Source of the DNA: Panonychus citri
Taxonomy: Eukaryota; Arthropoda; Arachnida; Trombidiformes; Tetranychidae
Length of the DNA: 64,000 nt
Direction of reading: 5' to 3'
Assembly: GCF_014898815.1 (NCBI RefSeq)
Contig: NW_026515546.1
Span: forward strand, 854,501 to 918,500
In this document: in pieces, positions 23,903-34,500 of the stretch
How positions within the stretch are numbered: the first letter of the stretch is position 1
Layout: each line of letters starts with the position of its first letter
Notes under the pieces: generated by a model
The model's database searches: none
What the model was told of the DNA's origin: nothing
The model's input: the letters and a program-made list of their open reading frames with translations, nothing else
Translations under genes and position numbers: made by a program

Positions 23903-24932
23903 TTAATCGAAATAAGCACCATTCGCTTCAACCACTTTCTCCCATCTCTTAACGAGATTAAATATTCCTCTCTTGTAAAAATTGCCGTCTTTAGAGTCGA
24001 AAAACTTTTCGAGGCCGATTTTGAGGTCACTTCGGTTTTGGTAATTTTTATTCCTAAGAAAATGTTCCATTGATCTAAATAAGTGATAATCAGATGGAGC
24101 AATATCAGGGCTATATGGTGGGTGAGGAAGAAGTTCCCATTTGAGCTCATTCTTAATTTTTGAGGTCGTTATTTGAGCGGTATGAGGTCGAGCATTGTCT
24201 TGGTGAAAGATAACCCCTTTTCTGTTAATATGTGAGCAATTTTTTTAAAGATAATTGCTCAGATAATCTGTCCAATTGAGAACAATAAACATCAGCGTTA
24301 ATTGTTTGACCTTCAGGTAATAACTCATAATGAATAATCCCTCGATAGTCCCAAAAAACGCTAATCAATACCTTCTTTGGGTGGAGCCCGGGGAGGGGCG
24401 TAGATTCGGGCGATTGACCCTTTGGTAACCACTGTTTACGAAGGTGAACATTATTATAAAGAACCCATTTTTCGTCACAGGTCACAACTCTATCGAGAAA
24501 AGGGTCAGTTTTGAATCTTTGAACCAATGTTCGAACAATCGATAGTCGAAGAGCTTTATTAGCATCACTTAAATCATGGGGAATCCAAGTTCCTCGTTTG
24601 TTCGTAAAATTGATCTTTTTAAGGCCATTTGAAATAGTTTTTTGGCAAACATTTAGAACAATAGCAAGTTCGCGAGTTGATTGACGAGGATTAGATTGAA
24701 TAATTTCTCGCAAATGGTCAAGATTTAAGGTCATTTTCCGACCTTGACCTGGGCTTCTTTTGACCTCAAAATTTCCGTTACGAAACTTCACAAACCATCG
24801 ACGACACTGTCGTTCACTCAGACACTCAGTACCATAAGAAAAACATAAATATCGATAGGCTTCAGCTGAATTTTCACCGATTCTAAAACGATTAATTAAA
24901 ACATGATAAATTTCATCAAAATTTAGGTCCAT
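23903..24932 (-). pseudogene. mariner transposase, one frame break
   Basis: The first in-frame ATG is at 24932 (MDLNFDEIYHVL); an upstream TTG at 24941 is less likely. The length of about 343 codons is normal for mariner. The N-terminal paired-like DNA-binding half includes RQCRRWFVKFRNGNFEVKR and GRKMTLN. The catalytic half has VTCDEKWVLYNN (first Asp), VIFHQDNARPH (second Asp) and YSPDIAPSDYHLF (third Asp). I count 35 residues between the second and third Asp, against 34 in the DD34D mariners I know. The frame breaks at a run of seven A on the coding strand (about 24241-24246 on plus); the gene continues in the next frame to the TAA at 23903-23905. The enzyme cuts and pastes the element at TA sites in the nucleus. 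Confidence 0.92.
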
Positions 24933-25084
24933 TTTGATCAACTAATTAACTAATTGTAAGTGATTTAATTGTCTTTCTAATGGATTTTAATCATTTACAA
25001 TAATATTCTCTTATATTTTCCATGATTAATTTGATTATATTCCTTAACAATTAAAGATATTATTTAATTAAAGATACGACAATT

Positions 25085-25116
25085 AAAAAACGGACATTAA
25101 TTATTACTCAGCCTAA
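25085..25116 (-). repeat. mariner right terminal inverted repeat
   Basis: Thirty-two bases, the exact reverse complement of 23836-23867, ending CTCAGCCTAA followed by the TA target site. Confidence 0.95.
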
Positions 25117-25146
25117 TAATATAATATAATTTGTAACAACAGTCAA

Positions 25147-25437
25147 CAATTCCAACACCCTCACTCCCTTAACCGCATCAGTCTCATCATCACCAACCAA
25201 AGACGAACTTAAATTAGACCATTTGAAGACTGAACAAGAGAAAATAGTAAGAGAGACATTGGACAAGTTTAGTCCAGATTCTATTATAAATTATTTTACC
25301 ATACAATTGATACTGGTGATTCAAAACCAATTCATGGTCATTCAGTCTATACACAAATAATACTGGAAACACAGGGGAGTTACCTTCAACCAACAATCAG
25401 TCAATATTTAACTAATTCAAACTTTCTTATTCTATCC
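25147..25437 (+). pseudogene. Gypsy-like Pol fragment, start of RT domain
   Basis: An open stretch encodes TKDELKLDHLKTEQEKIVRE and LDKFSPDSI, like the helix before RT in retroelement Pol. After a frame break near 25295 comes HTIDTGDSKPIHGHSVY (from 25300), matching the H-x-I-x-TGD-x-x-PI signature that opens Gypsy RT domains. The fragment fades by about 25437 and the catalytic part of RT is missing. It is not closely similar to copies A/B. The mariner sits between this and the possible Pol linker at 23630-23812. Confidence 0.5.
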
Positions 25438-25511
25438 AAGACAAATCCAAATCCGTGGGGTTAATAATGAGAGCTCTTATCACTTGAATTTTTTTACAAA
25501 TAAATATTGAG

Positions 25512-26098
25512 TTGGTGATTATCTCATAAATTCATATCTACGGTTGACCCAAAGAAGAAACGAGGAATCCGCTCATTTGAAACTTCCGAAGATCATAATT
25601 TACTATTCTTTATTGTTTTCCAGCATGGAATCTAACAGAAAAGTACTAGACCGTATTCTGATGGAAAATAATGCTGATATTTTTATTTTCCCCATAAATT
25701 AAAAAAAACCATTGGTTCCTGATTGCTGGTTACCCTTAACAACAGAATTTATCTTTATGACCCAGTCGCTGGTGAAATTGATAAAAAAGCCATGAATATT
25801 ATTGAAAACTTTTTATCCAAAATCAAATTTATTCAAAATTGGAGAAAGAAGAAAATTGTTGTGCCCTAACAATCGAATTGTTATGATTGTGGATTTTTTG
25901 TCATCACTTCGTCGTCGAGAAAATTAGCCTAGAAGAAAGCTTCAATTTTTCTCAGGTAGCTAAAAAATACCATGAAATACCAACTATTATCTGTCTAAAA
26001 TTTATTCTTTATTTCTTTTATTTTAGGACGATATTCCATCAATTAAAAAAAAGATATCTGATGATATAATAAACGAATTACATGTTCTTTGGCACTGA
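25512..26098 (+). pseudogene. Ulp1/SENP-type cysteine protease (C48), broken
   Basis: The order of hallmarks fits the C48 family. GDYLINSYLRLTQRRN comes first, then a stretch ending ADIFIFPIN, then NHWFLIAGY with the catalytic His at 25710-25712. After that come IYLYDP with the catalytic Asp, a WRKKKIVVP-x-QSN segment, and CYDCGFFV with the catalytic Cys at 25888-25890. These enzymes cut SUMO-like proteins and also occur in some DNA transposons. Damage includes a stop and frame break at 25700-25710, a break near 25738, a TAA at 25867-25869 where Gln is expected, and a break after GFFV. A short intron (25956-26026, GT...AG) is suggested because the frame continues to DDIPSIKKKISDDIINEL before the stop at 26096. 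It is either a decayed host gene or transposon cargo. Confidence 0.72.
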
Positions 26099-26660
26099 CG
26101 GTCCGTTGGACCGAGACAAAAAAATCGAAACCAAATCAACAATCAGAATTAACTTTGAGAAAGAGAGGTATTTCTGGACAATGTGATATACCAAAGAAAA
26201 AGGCTAAGTTTAACGAACCAAAATCATCTTCCTCTACTGGACGTAGAGATGGAGTAATTAAAAGAAAACAAACTAAAAAAGGTAAATGATTCTAATAGCA
26301 AAAAACCCAAAATTGCCAAGACTTTTTCTTGGTCTGAAAATTTTCATTCTTTTATTCTATTTATCTTTCATTATCTCTAGGTGGAAAAGCTGATGAAGCC
26401 ACGATCTCACCAGCATCGTCAGAATCAATCTCCATGAAGGAAAAGATTGAGGCTATTTTGAAGGCTTTTTCGGATAAATTAGACAATTTGGCAAACGAAG
26501 TGGCCAAAATTTCTGCTAGCACAACACTTTCTAGGCGAGTGAAAAACATTTACTGAACTGCTTTAAAATCTAATCATCCTTTTTCTCACTTAGTGCTCCC
26601 AGTCAAAACGGTCACTCCATAACTTTGCGCCGTGGTTATGATAGACACAATTCTAAATAA
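26089..26660 (+). CDS. Candidate three-exon basic protein of unknown function
   Basis: An open stretch at 26089-26281 encodes a Lys/Arg-rich segment (KKSKPNQQSELTLRKRG and DGVIKRKQTKKG). A GT...AG intron (26282-26380, 99 bp) leads in frame to a second exon, 26381-26534, with a helical MKEKIEAILKAFSDKLDNL stretch that could form a coiled coil. A possible GC...AG intron (26535-26593) leads in frame to a third exon ending NSK and TAA at 26658-26660. Without the second splice the frame ends at 26555. It directly follows the Ulp1 remnant and could be its C-terminal extension after a frame break. No ATG start is obvious and no family was recognised. More open sequence after an acceptor-like site near 26805-26908 might be a further exon. 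Confidence 0.35.
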
Positions 26661-26949
26661 AATTTATCCAAGGAGGATCAGAAATCGATCCAGCGCAACA
26701 CACAAAAAAATTAAAAAACTTATTTAATATGATGAGGACCATCCATTATGTTACTCTAACTGTATATGCCATTTGCATTTAGATAATATTTACTTGTTTT
26801 CAAGGCTATCAACGAAACTTCGTTACACCCGTCAAATCTCGCATTTCGGTTAAAAAGAAGGGATCAAAATTTTCATCTTCCAACCAAGTTGATTCCAGTT
26901 TACTGTAATGAAAATTTTTTTCTGTGTACCTTTTATGTTACCATGATGA

Positions 26950-27445
26950 TGACCATGAGTATCAGGGTCATCAATGAATTGTCACGATAACATATTGAAT
27001 TATTGATTGCTTTATTACCTCGGTATTAATGTAATCATTTAAATTCATTGCTGGAATTATTCTTTCTAGAGATAAACTCCAATGAAACTGAATGCCACCA
27101 CACCATAAGAGTCCCGCCACCAAAGTTTCTTTTTGAGAAATTTTTTTATCCTTCCTAATGTCATGTCAATAGCATTTTAATCCATCAGGACCATACAAAT
27201 TGAACTTTTTTTCATCAAAAAATATCACACTAAGCCATTCATTTGACCAGTTTGTGTGATTCTGAGCGAGGAGGGACGATCTTATCGAGGGAAGAGTCAT
27301 AATTTGTACCTAATTTGATATAGTTCAACACTACGGTCGAAGAACGATTAATTTCTGAAGTTCTTTGACGAATTGAAAGTCCTTCGTTCTTAAGAGTATC
27401 AATTTGTCCTCTTTTATAAGCACTTAAGGCTGAAGCACGAGGCAT
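26950..27445 (-). pseudogene. Tc1-like transposase, internally deleted
   Basis: The ATG at 27445 opens MPRASALSAYKRGQID and continues with LSIRQRTSEINRSSTVVLNY, the first helix-turn-helix of Tc1-type transposases. Downstream, at about 27250-27140, comes SVIFFDEKKFNLYGPDG, followed by a broken HDIRKD segment and WCGG. These are central parts of the DDE domain. A final piece, IPAMNLNDYI, is near 27055-27020. The second DNA-binding half and the first catalytic Asp region between about 27245 and 27240 are missing, so the gene is deleted. No terminal inverted repeats were found. It cannot be active. Confidence 0.75.
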
Positions 27446-30400
27446 TATGTAATTGCACTAATTAAAAAACTGATCGAAAAGTTTTGATGAAAACTAAATG
27501 AAAACTTCACAAATGGAAAGAGGTACTAAAACTGGCCTAGAAATGGATTTTGTCAGAATCTATATTCTTTTATTCAGTAATTAGTTAATTCTTTCCAAAT
27601 TTTCTTATACTTTTATCCTAATGCTAAAAACATGATTTAGTTAATTAGCTACTAATCAGAAGTTTTTCCCCTTTTTTTCGCCGACTATTGTTTATTTGGC
27701 TTAAATTCACACTAATTAAGTTAATCCAATTTATCTCTGGACAAAAGCTGTGATTTTTTTCAGAAAAATTGATAAAAACTGACTGTTCTGGTACAGTTTA
27801 ATTGAATAACTGCTGAAAATCTTCTATGCAATAAATTTATCATAACGTGCATTTCAAAGCTCATAGAAACCTCAAAACTTGTCAGTAGTGTCTCTGCATA
27901 TTTTTATTCGTAGAATTACCTTCAGATGACCTTGATCTTTTGATATGACAAACAAGTATTGCTCAAACTCATACCACTCAAGTCTCGTGTCTCTACGACT
28001 TTTGGTTGCTGAGAAAATCGCAAAAAACATCGATAAAAATAGCTAAATTGCCCTGTACTTATATCGACCAATGTATCTGCATCACCATCATTATCAACAT
28101 ATTCATTGCCAGTAACATTAGTAATAGTAAATTAATAGTAATTAGTTAATCATCGGGTGGATTGTTGATTAAAAAAATATACCAAAGATTAGAAATAAAT
28201 TTTCAATTAATCATTAGATTCAAATTTAAATCATATAATGTGTCACCTTATGATGAGTAATAAAGCTGCATGATTTTTTGATTTTCTTTCAGAATAAAAA
28301 ATGATCCAATTTCCGGACATTTGATATCATTGATAGAGCTGTAAATTTGTTCAGAACTTTCGAGTTTAATGAAGAAAAATGAAGGAAAAATGAAATATCA
28401 GAGAAATTATTTCTTCTCCAGTCTTTCTATCAATATATTAGACCATAGTTATTGTTTATCACATGCTTTATTTCATCATTGCCAATTAAATAAGAGAGAG
28501 AGAAAATCTTATCATGAAATGACTTTATCTTCATAAGGAAGGAAAAAATTTCACCATGATAAGTATATAATACAAGTAACAATATGAAAACTTGGCATTT
28601 ATCAATATATCACAAGATTGAGAAGCTGAAACAATAAGTTTTGACACAATGAACTTATCGCATTTATATCATGGTGATAAACTGATGAGAGAAAAAGGAA
28701 ATTACTTTGATTATAGTTGAGCAATTTACTGTAATCACGATTAAAATGCTACAATAATGATATAAGGTGACGATTTTAATTTGATTACTAATCCAAACTC
28801 ATGGTTAAGTCCAACCTATTGGTAAATTAATTATGATTGGGATGATTTTTATTGCAACAATTAACTTCAATCATTACGTTGAATTTTGATCAGTAAGACA
28901 TCTGAAAAAACAGCAAGAGATTTGATTTATTTGATGAATATCATTGTTTTTCATTATTGATTATCCCAATCAATCATTGGTGATGATTATTGATGACTAG
29001 TTATTGTTGATCAATGTTGCAATTTTGGTTAATTGTGATAATATTTGATCAGTTGTTATGCTTTAATTAAACAAGCAAAAGAAGCAAAAAACATATAATC
29101 AAGGTAACCAGATTTAGGCTGAAGGTTGTCTAAAGTTCAATATAAATACAAAATGTAGGCTGATGGGATGAGGATGATATTGAAATTTTCATCTCCATTG
29201 TGACGATGAGGTAAAAATGAGCTGATGAAATTACATCATACGATCAATACATATAATATAATATTCATACCCAACCCAGGTAATCAATAAATGTCACATT
29301 CAATTTACCATGAAAAGTAATCATTCAAATTATGTTACTTGATTATAATGAGTTATCATTGGAAATGATTCAGTTAATTGTTTAATAATAAAGAAGATGC
29401 AATTTAAAGGAGTGGTTTTCTTGTTATCCAATTTATATCTTCAATTTAATAATTGTGTAAACTTAATATTATATATAACCACTAATTGGATGAAACAATT
29501 AGTTTGGAAATTGTTAACATTGATTTGCATTTTATTTCTAATCCTCATCATGATAATTTATTGAGAATTTTTTTCACTCTATTCCAATGAGAAAATTTCA
29601 TTTCATCTTCATGATGGTTCTCAATGTTGTTATTAATATAATTTACAGAAATGATAACACATTTGTCTTGATAAATTGTCATAGGGAAAAGTAACAAATC
29701 ATTTGCAATGAGAATGCAAATAAATTATTTGCAGACAACAAACTACAAGCTACAACCTTCAGCATCTTCATCTTCATCATCAACAATAACATCAAAATAT
29801 CAACGTTATGCAAATGAGAAGAGAGAGAGAGAGACGAAGATGAAGATATTAAATATAAGTATAAAAAAGGTTTGAATGTAATTGAGATGATGAAGATGAA
29901 GAAAAAGTTTCCTCACCTTCAATTTGATATTGTGTTCATATTGATATTTTTTCCTCAATGAGTTAGTTTGTTTGGTGGGAGAAAAAGTTATATAAAATAA
30001 TCGTAAAACTGATCTGGATGGATGGTAAGAGAAAACTACATTTATGATGATATATAATAAATAACATGACACAGGTAATAAAAGGAAGAGAGAGAGAGAG
30101 AGATGAGGATTGGGATGAGAAGAAGATAAATTGGATGAGGATAGAGAAAAAAAGAAGGTTACAAAGATGGCGTAATCTTGATGGAAAATTATTCTGATTC
30201 TGTTTTCTATCCACTTCTTTTACTCTGAGTGTGTAGTTTGTAAATTTCTCATGTAATTTCATTTCATTTCCATTAAACATATTGTACCTTTAAGGCAAAG
30301 GTAACTTTTCACTTTGCTAACTAAATACAATGAAAAGCTTGTCAGTCTTTGAATTTACAATGGAAAACATGAGAAAACTCATTCCAAATTCAAATGTTCA

Positions 30401-31527
30401 AATTGTTACCTGAGCTTTTTTTGTATTTTCATTATTTAACCAGGTAAAAAAAAGAGGATACCTTAACTTTTATCACTGTTGATTATGTATTCGTATTTAC
30501 AGTTACTGGATCAATGTTACAACTTTGATATTGTTTTTGTTTTATCTTCACTTTGATCAATATTGTCACGAGAAAAATTTTTCAAAAATCAGCATTTTAT
30601 TGATAAGAATGTTAAGTTTTCACTCTTATGCAATTTTCAAGTTTGACCCTTGAGGGCAAATCAATTATTGTCATGATTAGTGTAATAGTTAAATGTTGTT
30701 TACCATCAATAGTTTGATTCAAAAAAAAATCGCTCGTTTGATAATGACAAATTTAAAATCAATCGGTAATTGATTGGATAATCTGTTAGATATTGATAAC
30801 TTTGAGGGGAATTAAATTGTCATTTAATTTAATCGATGATATTGATTAGCTGGTTGATTGTGATACTTAATAGTAATCAGTTAATTATCAAAGTTTTCAA
30901 TCAACCAAGAAAGTGTTAATCATCGTAATGGATACAAAAAAAGTTTAAATAAACTTTTGCTTCGTTTGTTTATCAATTCAATGTAATTGTAATTGTTAAC
31001 AAGAGACTTGGATCTATATAATTTATATAAATTAACGCAATTAAAGATGATGATAGTTGTGAATAATCATTTTGTTAAATTGTTGAATCAGTTGAACAGC
31101 TGATGATAGTAATGTGTACGCGAGTTGATTACATGATTAGATTTGTATAGAGTGCAAATTAATCAATGATGTAAATTACACATTGACAAGATTACGATTA
31201 GTACATTTGTGTATTATATTCATACATCCGCCTACATCCTGATAATGTTAACTTGCGTTCATTTAATGATATTAATTATGGTAACAATTTAATAATCATC
31301 ATGGTAATAGTGATAATAATAATCGGGTGTGTTCATCCTTCTCATGGAAAGATGTGTAAATATGCAAAGTGATGAAAATCAGGAAGATGAGCTTATACTT
31401 AGCACTATTACTACTACCTGGGAATCGGAAAAATATAAAAGGTGAAAAAATAAAGAAAATAAAGGAAGTTGATGATTCTACATGAAGAATAAAAATTGTT
31501 TCATCAATTGGACAAAGTTCAGTGAGT

Positions 31528-31531
<4 letters not shown>
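27446..31531. other. Non-coding; first part probably transposon flank
   Basis: Up to about 28100 the sequence lacks the GAT-type repeats of the rest and may still belong to the transposon island. After that it is AT-rich with TGATTA and GATGAT motifs and short GA runs at 29820-29833 and 30090-30103. No gene recognised; open frames at 29806-30280 on the minus strand are low-complexity. Confidence 0.55.

Positions 31532-31583
<52 letters not shown>
31532..31583. repeat. (GA)26 microsatellite
   Basis: An uninterrupted GA run of about 52 bases, preceded by AGTGAGTGAG; a second run, (AG)11, lies at 31641-31662. Confidence 0.95.
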
Positions 31584-31586
<3 letters not shown>

Positions 31587-34500
31587 TATTTCATCAAGAT
31601 GAGCGAGAAAAGATGAGAAAAATTCTTGAGGATGCTAATGAGAGAGAGAGAGAGAGAGAGAGGTAAACGTAGTAATGGTCAACTCTCCTCCCATTGATTC
31701 TGAAAAAGCCCACAGAGGATGAGGATAAAGATGCCACACCTAATGTCGCAAATATTTTTGCCGTTAGCATTTAAGAAAGGGAGGGAAGGAGAGACATAAG
31801 ATAGAGATGATGATGATGACAGTGAAAGTAAGAGTACCATGAATGCTCAGAGGCAGAGGAGAAAAGGTTGAATCTCATTTGAAAATTTTTAATGATCTTT
31901 CAGATGCTTCTGCTTGCCTTTGGCTAATCAAACATCAACTCGACAGGTAATATTAATAATCTTAATAATAACTTTAATATTAAATCTCTCAACTCATCTT
32001 GGTATCATGAGACATGAAAATAAAAACAAATCTGAAAGTTCATAAAGTTTGAGGCGGAGTAGAAATGGTTGTTTGTCCAAAACAAAGATCATCAACAAAA
32101 ACAACAAGATGCTCATCAACATCATTCTATGTAATTTAGTGTCACCATCTTAGTAATTATAAAAAAGCACATTGATAAAAAAATACTCTTTACCAACGAT
32201 ATTTTTTCTCTCTTTTCTTTGCTTCTAATACACACCTTAGTTTATCATTATTGTTCATGGTGGAAGCTCATCCCACCCACTTTGGTCATTGAATCTTTTT
32301 GCCTGTTGCCCGGTACCAAAGAGGAATCAGGGAAAATATCATTTTACTGAAAAAAAGAGTAAGAAATAACATCAAGAATCAGGAATTGATGATTAAGATG
32401 ATGGTGAAGATGAGGATGAGCCAGGGAGGAGTAAAAAAGTGACTACCATGATGATTGATTAAAGATTAATGAAATATAATATCTCTTTTTTATCTTCGGC
32501 ATTTTTTGTCGTTTTTTTCTCTCTGCTACTGATGATGACTTTTTTTCTTCTTCTTTTATCATCACAAAACGATGATTAGGATTCTATTTCATACAATTGT
32601 CGATAATCTTCATTTCATGATAAAGATGAACCAATAAGAAAATGATTCGATTCATTAAGGTAACCATGAATATTGAACAATAAACATGATCGATTCAATT
32701 ACAGTTCATTAGATTGAAACTTTTCTTTCTCTTTTTTCAACAGCAATTAAGGTTAATTTAGGGTTAGAAAAGTTGATTCCAATCTCTCAATTGGGAGTTT
32801 AAATTGTCTTTTCTTTTTTTTCTGTATCATGAAAAAAAGGTGACACATGAAATCAGCTTGAATTTCTATTGACAGGGGAATCATTTTTCAGAAACTTGAG
32901 AAACTTTTACAAATTAAGTTCTGAAAATGAATTAGTACTTTGAGACTTATCAATGATCATTATGAGAGTGACAAGGGACACAATAAGAAAAACAAATGAT
33001 CCAACAATTTAAAATGTATTCATCTAATTACAAATAGAAACTAATTAATGTCAATAAAATGGATTAGTCTATAGATCTGAGTGGACTATCAGGTCAGATT
33101 TGTACGAGCGATGAAAATTGAAATTCTATTAGATCAAAATTTGTGTTCTCTTTGTTATATTTAAGGTGAAAATTCAATTATAATCCATAACAATTGTGAT
33201 TGGATACACAATTGATTTCTCAATTTAGACCACAATTAACACGGTTAACATTTAGAATCTTCATCAATTGTTGTAACCCAATTGTGAATTTGTTATATAA
33301 TTTTTCATTATTCATCTTAATTTATTTTCTCATCTTTCATAATATTCAATGAAAGGATATTACAAATGAGCTTTTGAGAGGAGATTTTTTTTTCAATTGT
33401 TAACCATTGATTTGATTCTGTTGTTCCTTTTTTTACTTGTTGTTACTGAAATGACCATTGTCCATGTAAGTAAATGTGTATTAAGTCATCTTGCCATCGC
33501 CATCTTCATCTTGAGGTTTACATTTACAGCAATCAATTTAAACCAATCATAAATATTGCAAGTCTCTCAATTTGCAATAATACAATTTGATCTATGGGCT
33601 TGGTGAGTAGGAAAAAAAACTGAGCGACTGAAATCAGATCAATATGATGACAGTTGAATCTTTGGATGATAATGGGAATCAGATGATAGATTCAAGAAAA
33701 AAAAAGATGATGATGAAAATGAAGATGAACTGATGCAAAAGTTAATTGCGATCAATCAACTAATTGTAAGATGAATTGTACATCGGATCAAATGACCAGC
33801 AACAGGGCGGACAAAATGAAGCAAAAAACGATGACCATCATTATCGTATTGGTCGATGAATAATAATAATAATCAATCTGTGAGCTGTAAGTGTTTGTAC
33901 CCATTGAGATTATTTAAATTGTATCATGTTTATCCTATCACAATCAAAGATAGTTGATTGTTGCTGCGCTGGAATTAAGATTAATCTTGACAGTTTGTGA
34001 GTATATTTTTGATCAACACTGAATGATGATAATATTTATCATCTCTCTCTCTCTCTCTCTCTCTTGAAAGATATCTTATCATATTGAACAAAATGTAAGC
34101 CTATTAAAGGATATGTGAAGGTATATGAAGATGATAAAGATAAAGATGAGGATGAGGATGAGGATGAAAATATGGATAATATATCGAGAATGATGAAGAA
34201 GATGCAAAAAAAGAAGCTTATCAAACGTGGTTAGAATTAATTTTCTTCCTTCGAATTATGATTATTATTATAATCGATACTTTTCAGCCTATTTCCATGA
34301 ACTTTTCTCTTTTAGCACCTTCTTTTCCACTGATTCCACCATTAGAACTTTTTAAAAGAGTGAAAAAGTTTTTTGCAACATTTCCATCCAAAAGTTTTTC
34401 ATTTTTTCTTCGTCTATTTTTCTCATGTTGACTTAATCATTCTCATCTTCATGGTAATGGTATTAATATTACCCTGAGTATCTTCAATGTCAACAATCAG

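Larger units (their letters stand above)
23836..25116 (-). mobile_element. mariner transposon, nearly complete
   Basis: The element is 1281 bp, the usual mariner size. It has perfect 32-bp terminal inverted repeats beginning TTAGGCTGAG and is flanked by TA on both sides (23834-23835 and 25117-25118), the target duplication of the Tc1/mariner superfamily. One transposase gene on the minus strand fills it. It lies inside what look like remnants of an older retroelement, so it inserted after that element decayed. A single frame break is the only damage seen. Confidence 0.95.

Noticed and set aside
26700..27810. Terminal inverted repeats of the Tc1-like remnant
   Set aside because: I compared sequence on both sides by eye and found no matching inverted ends.
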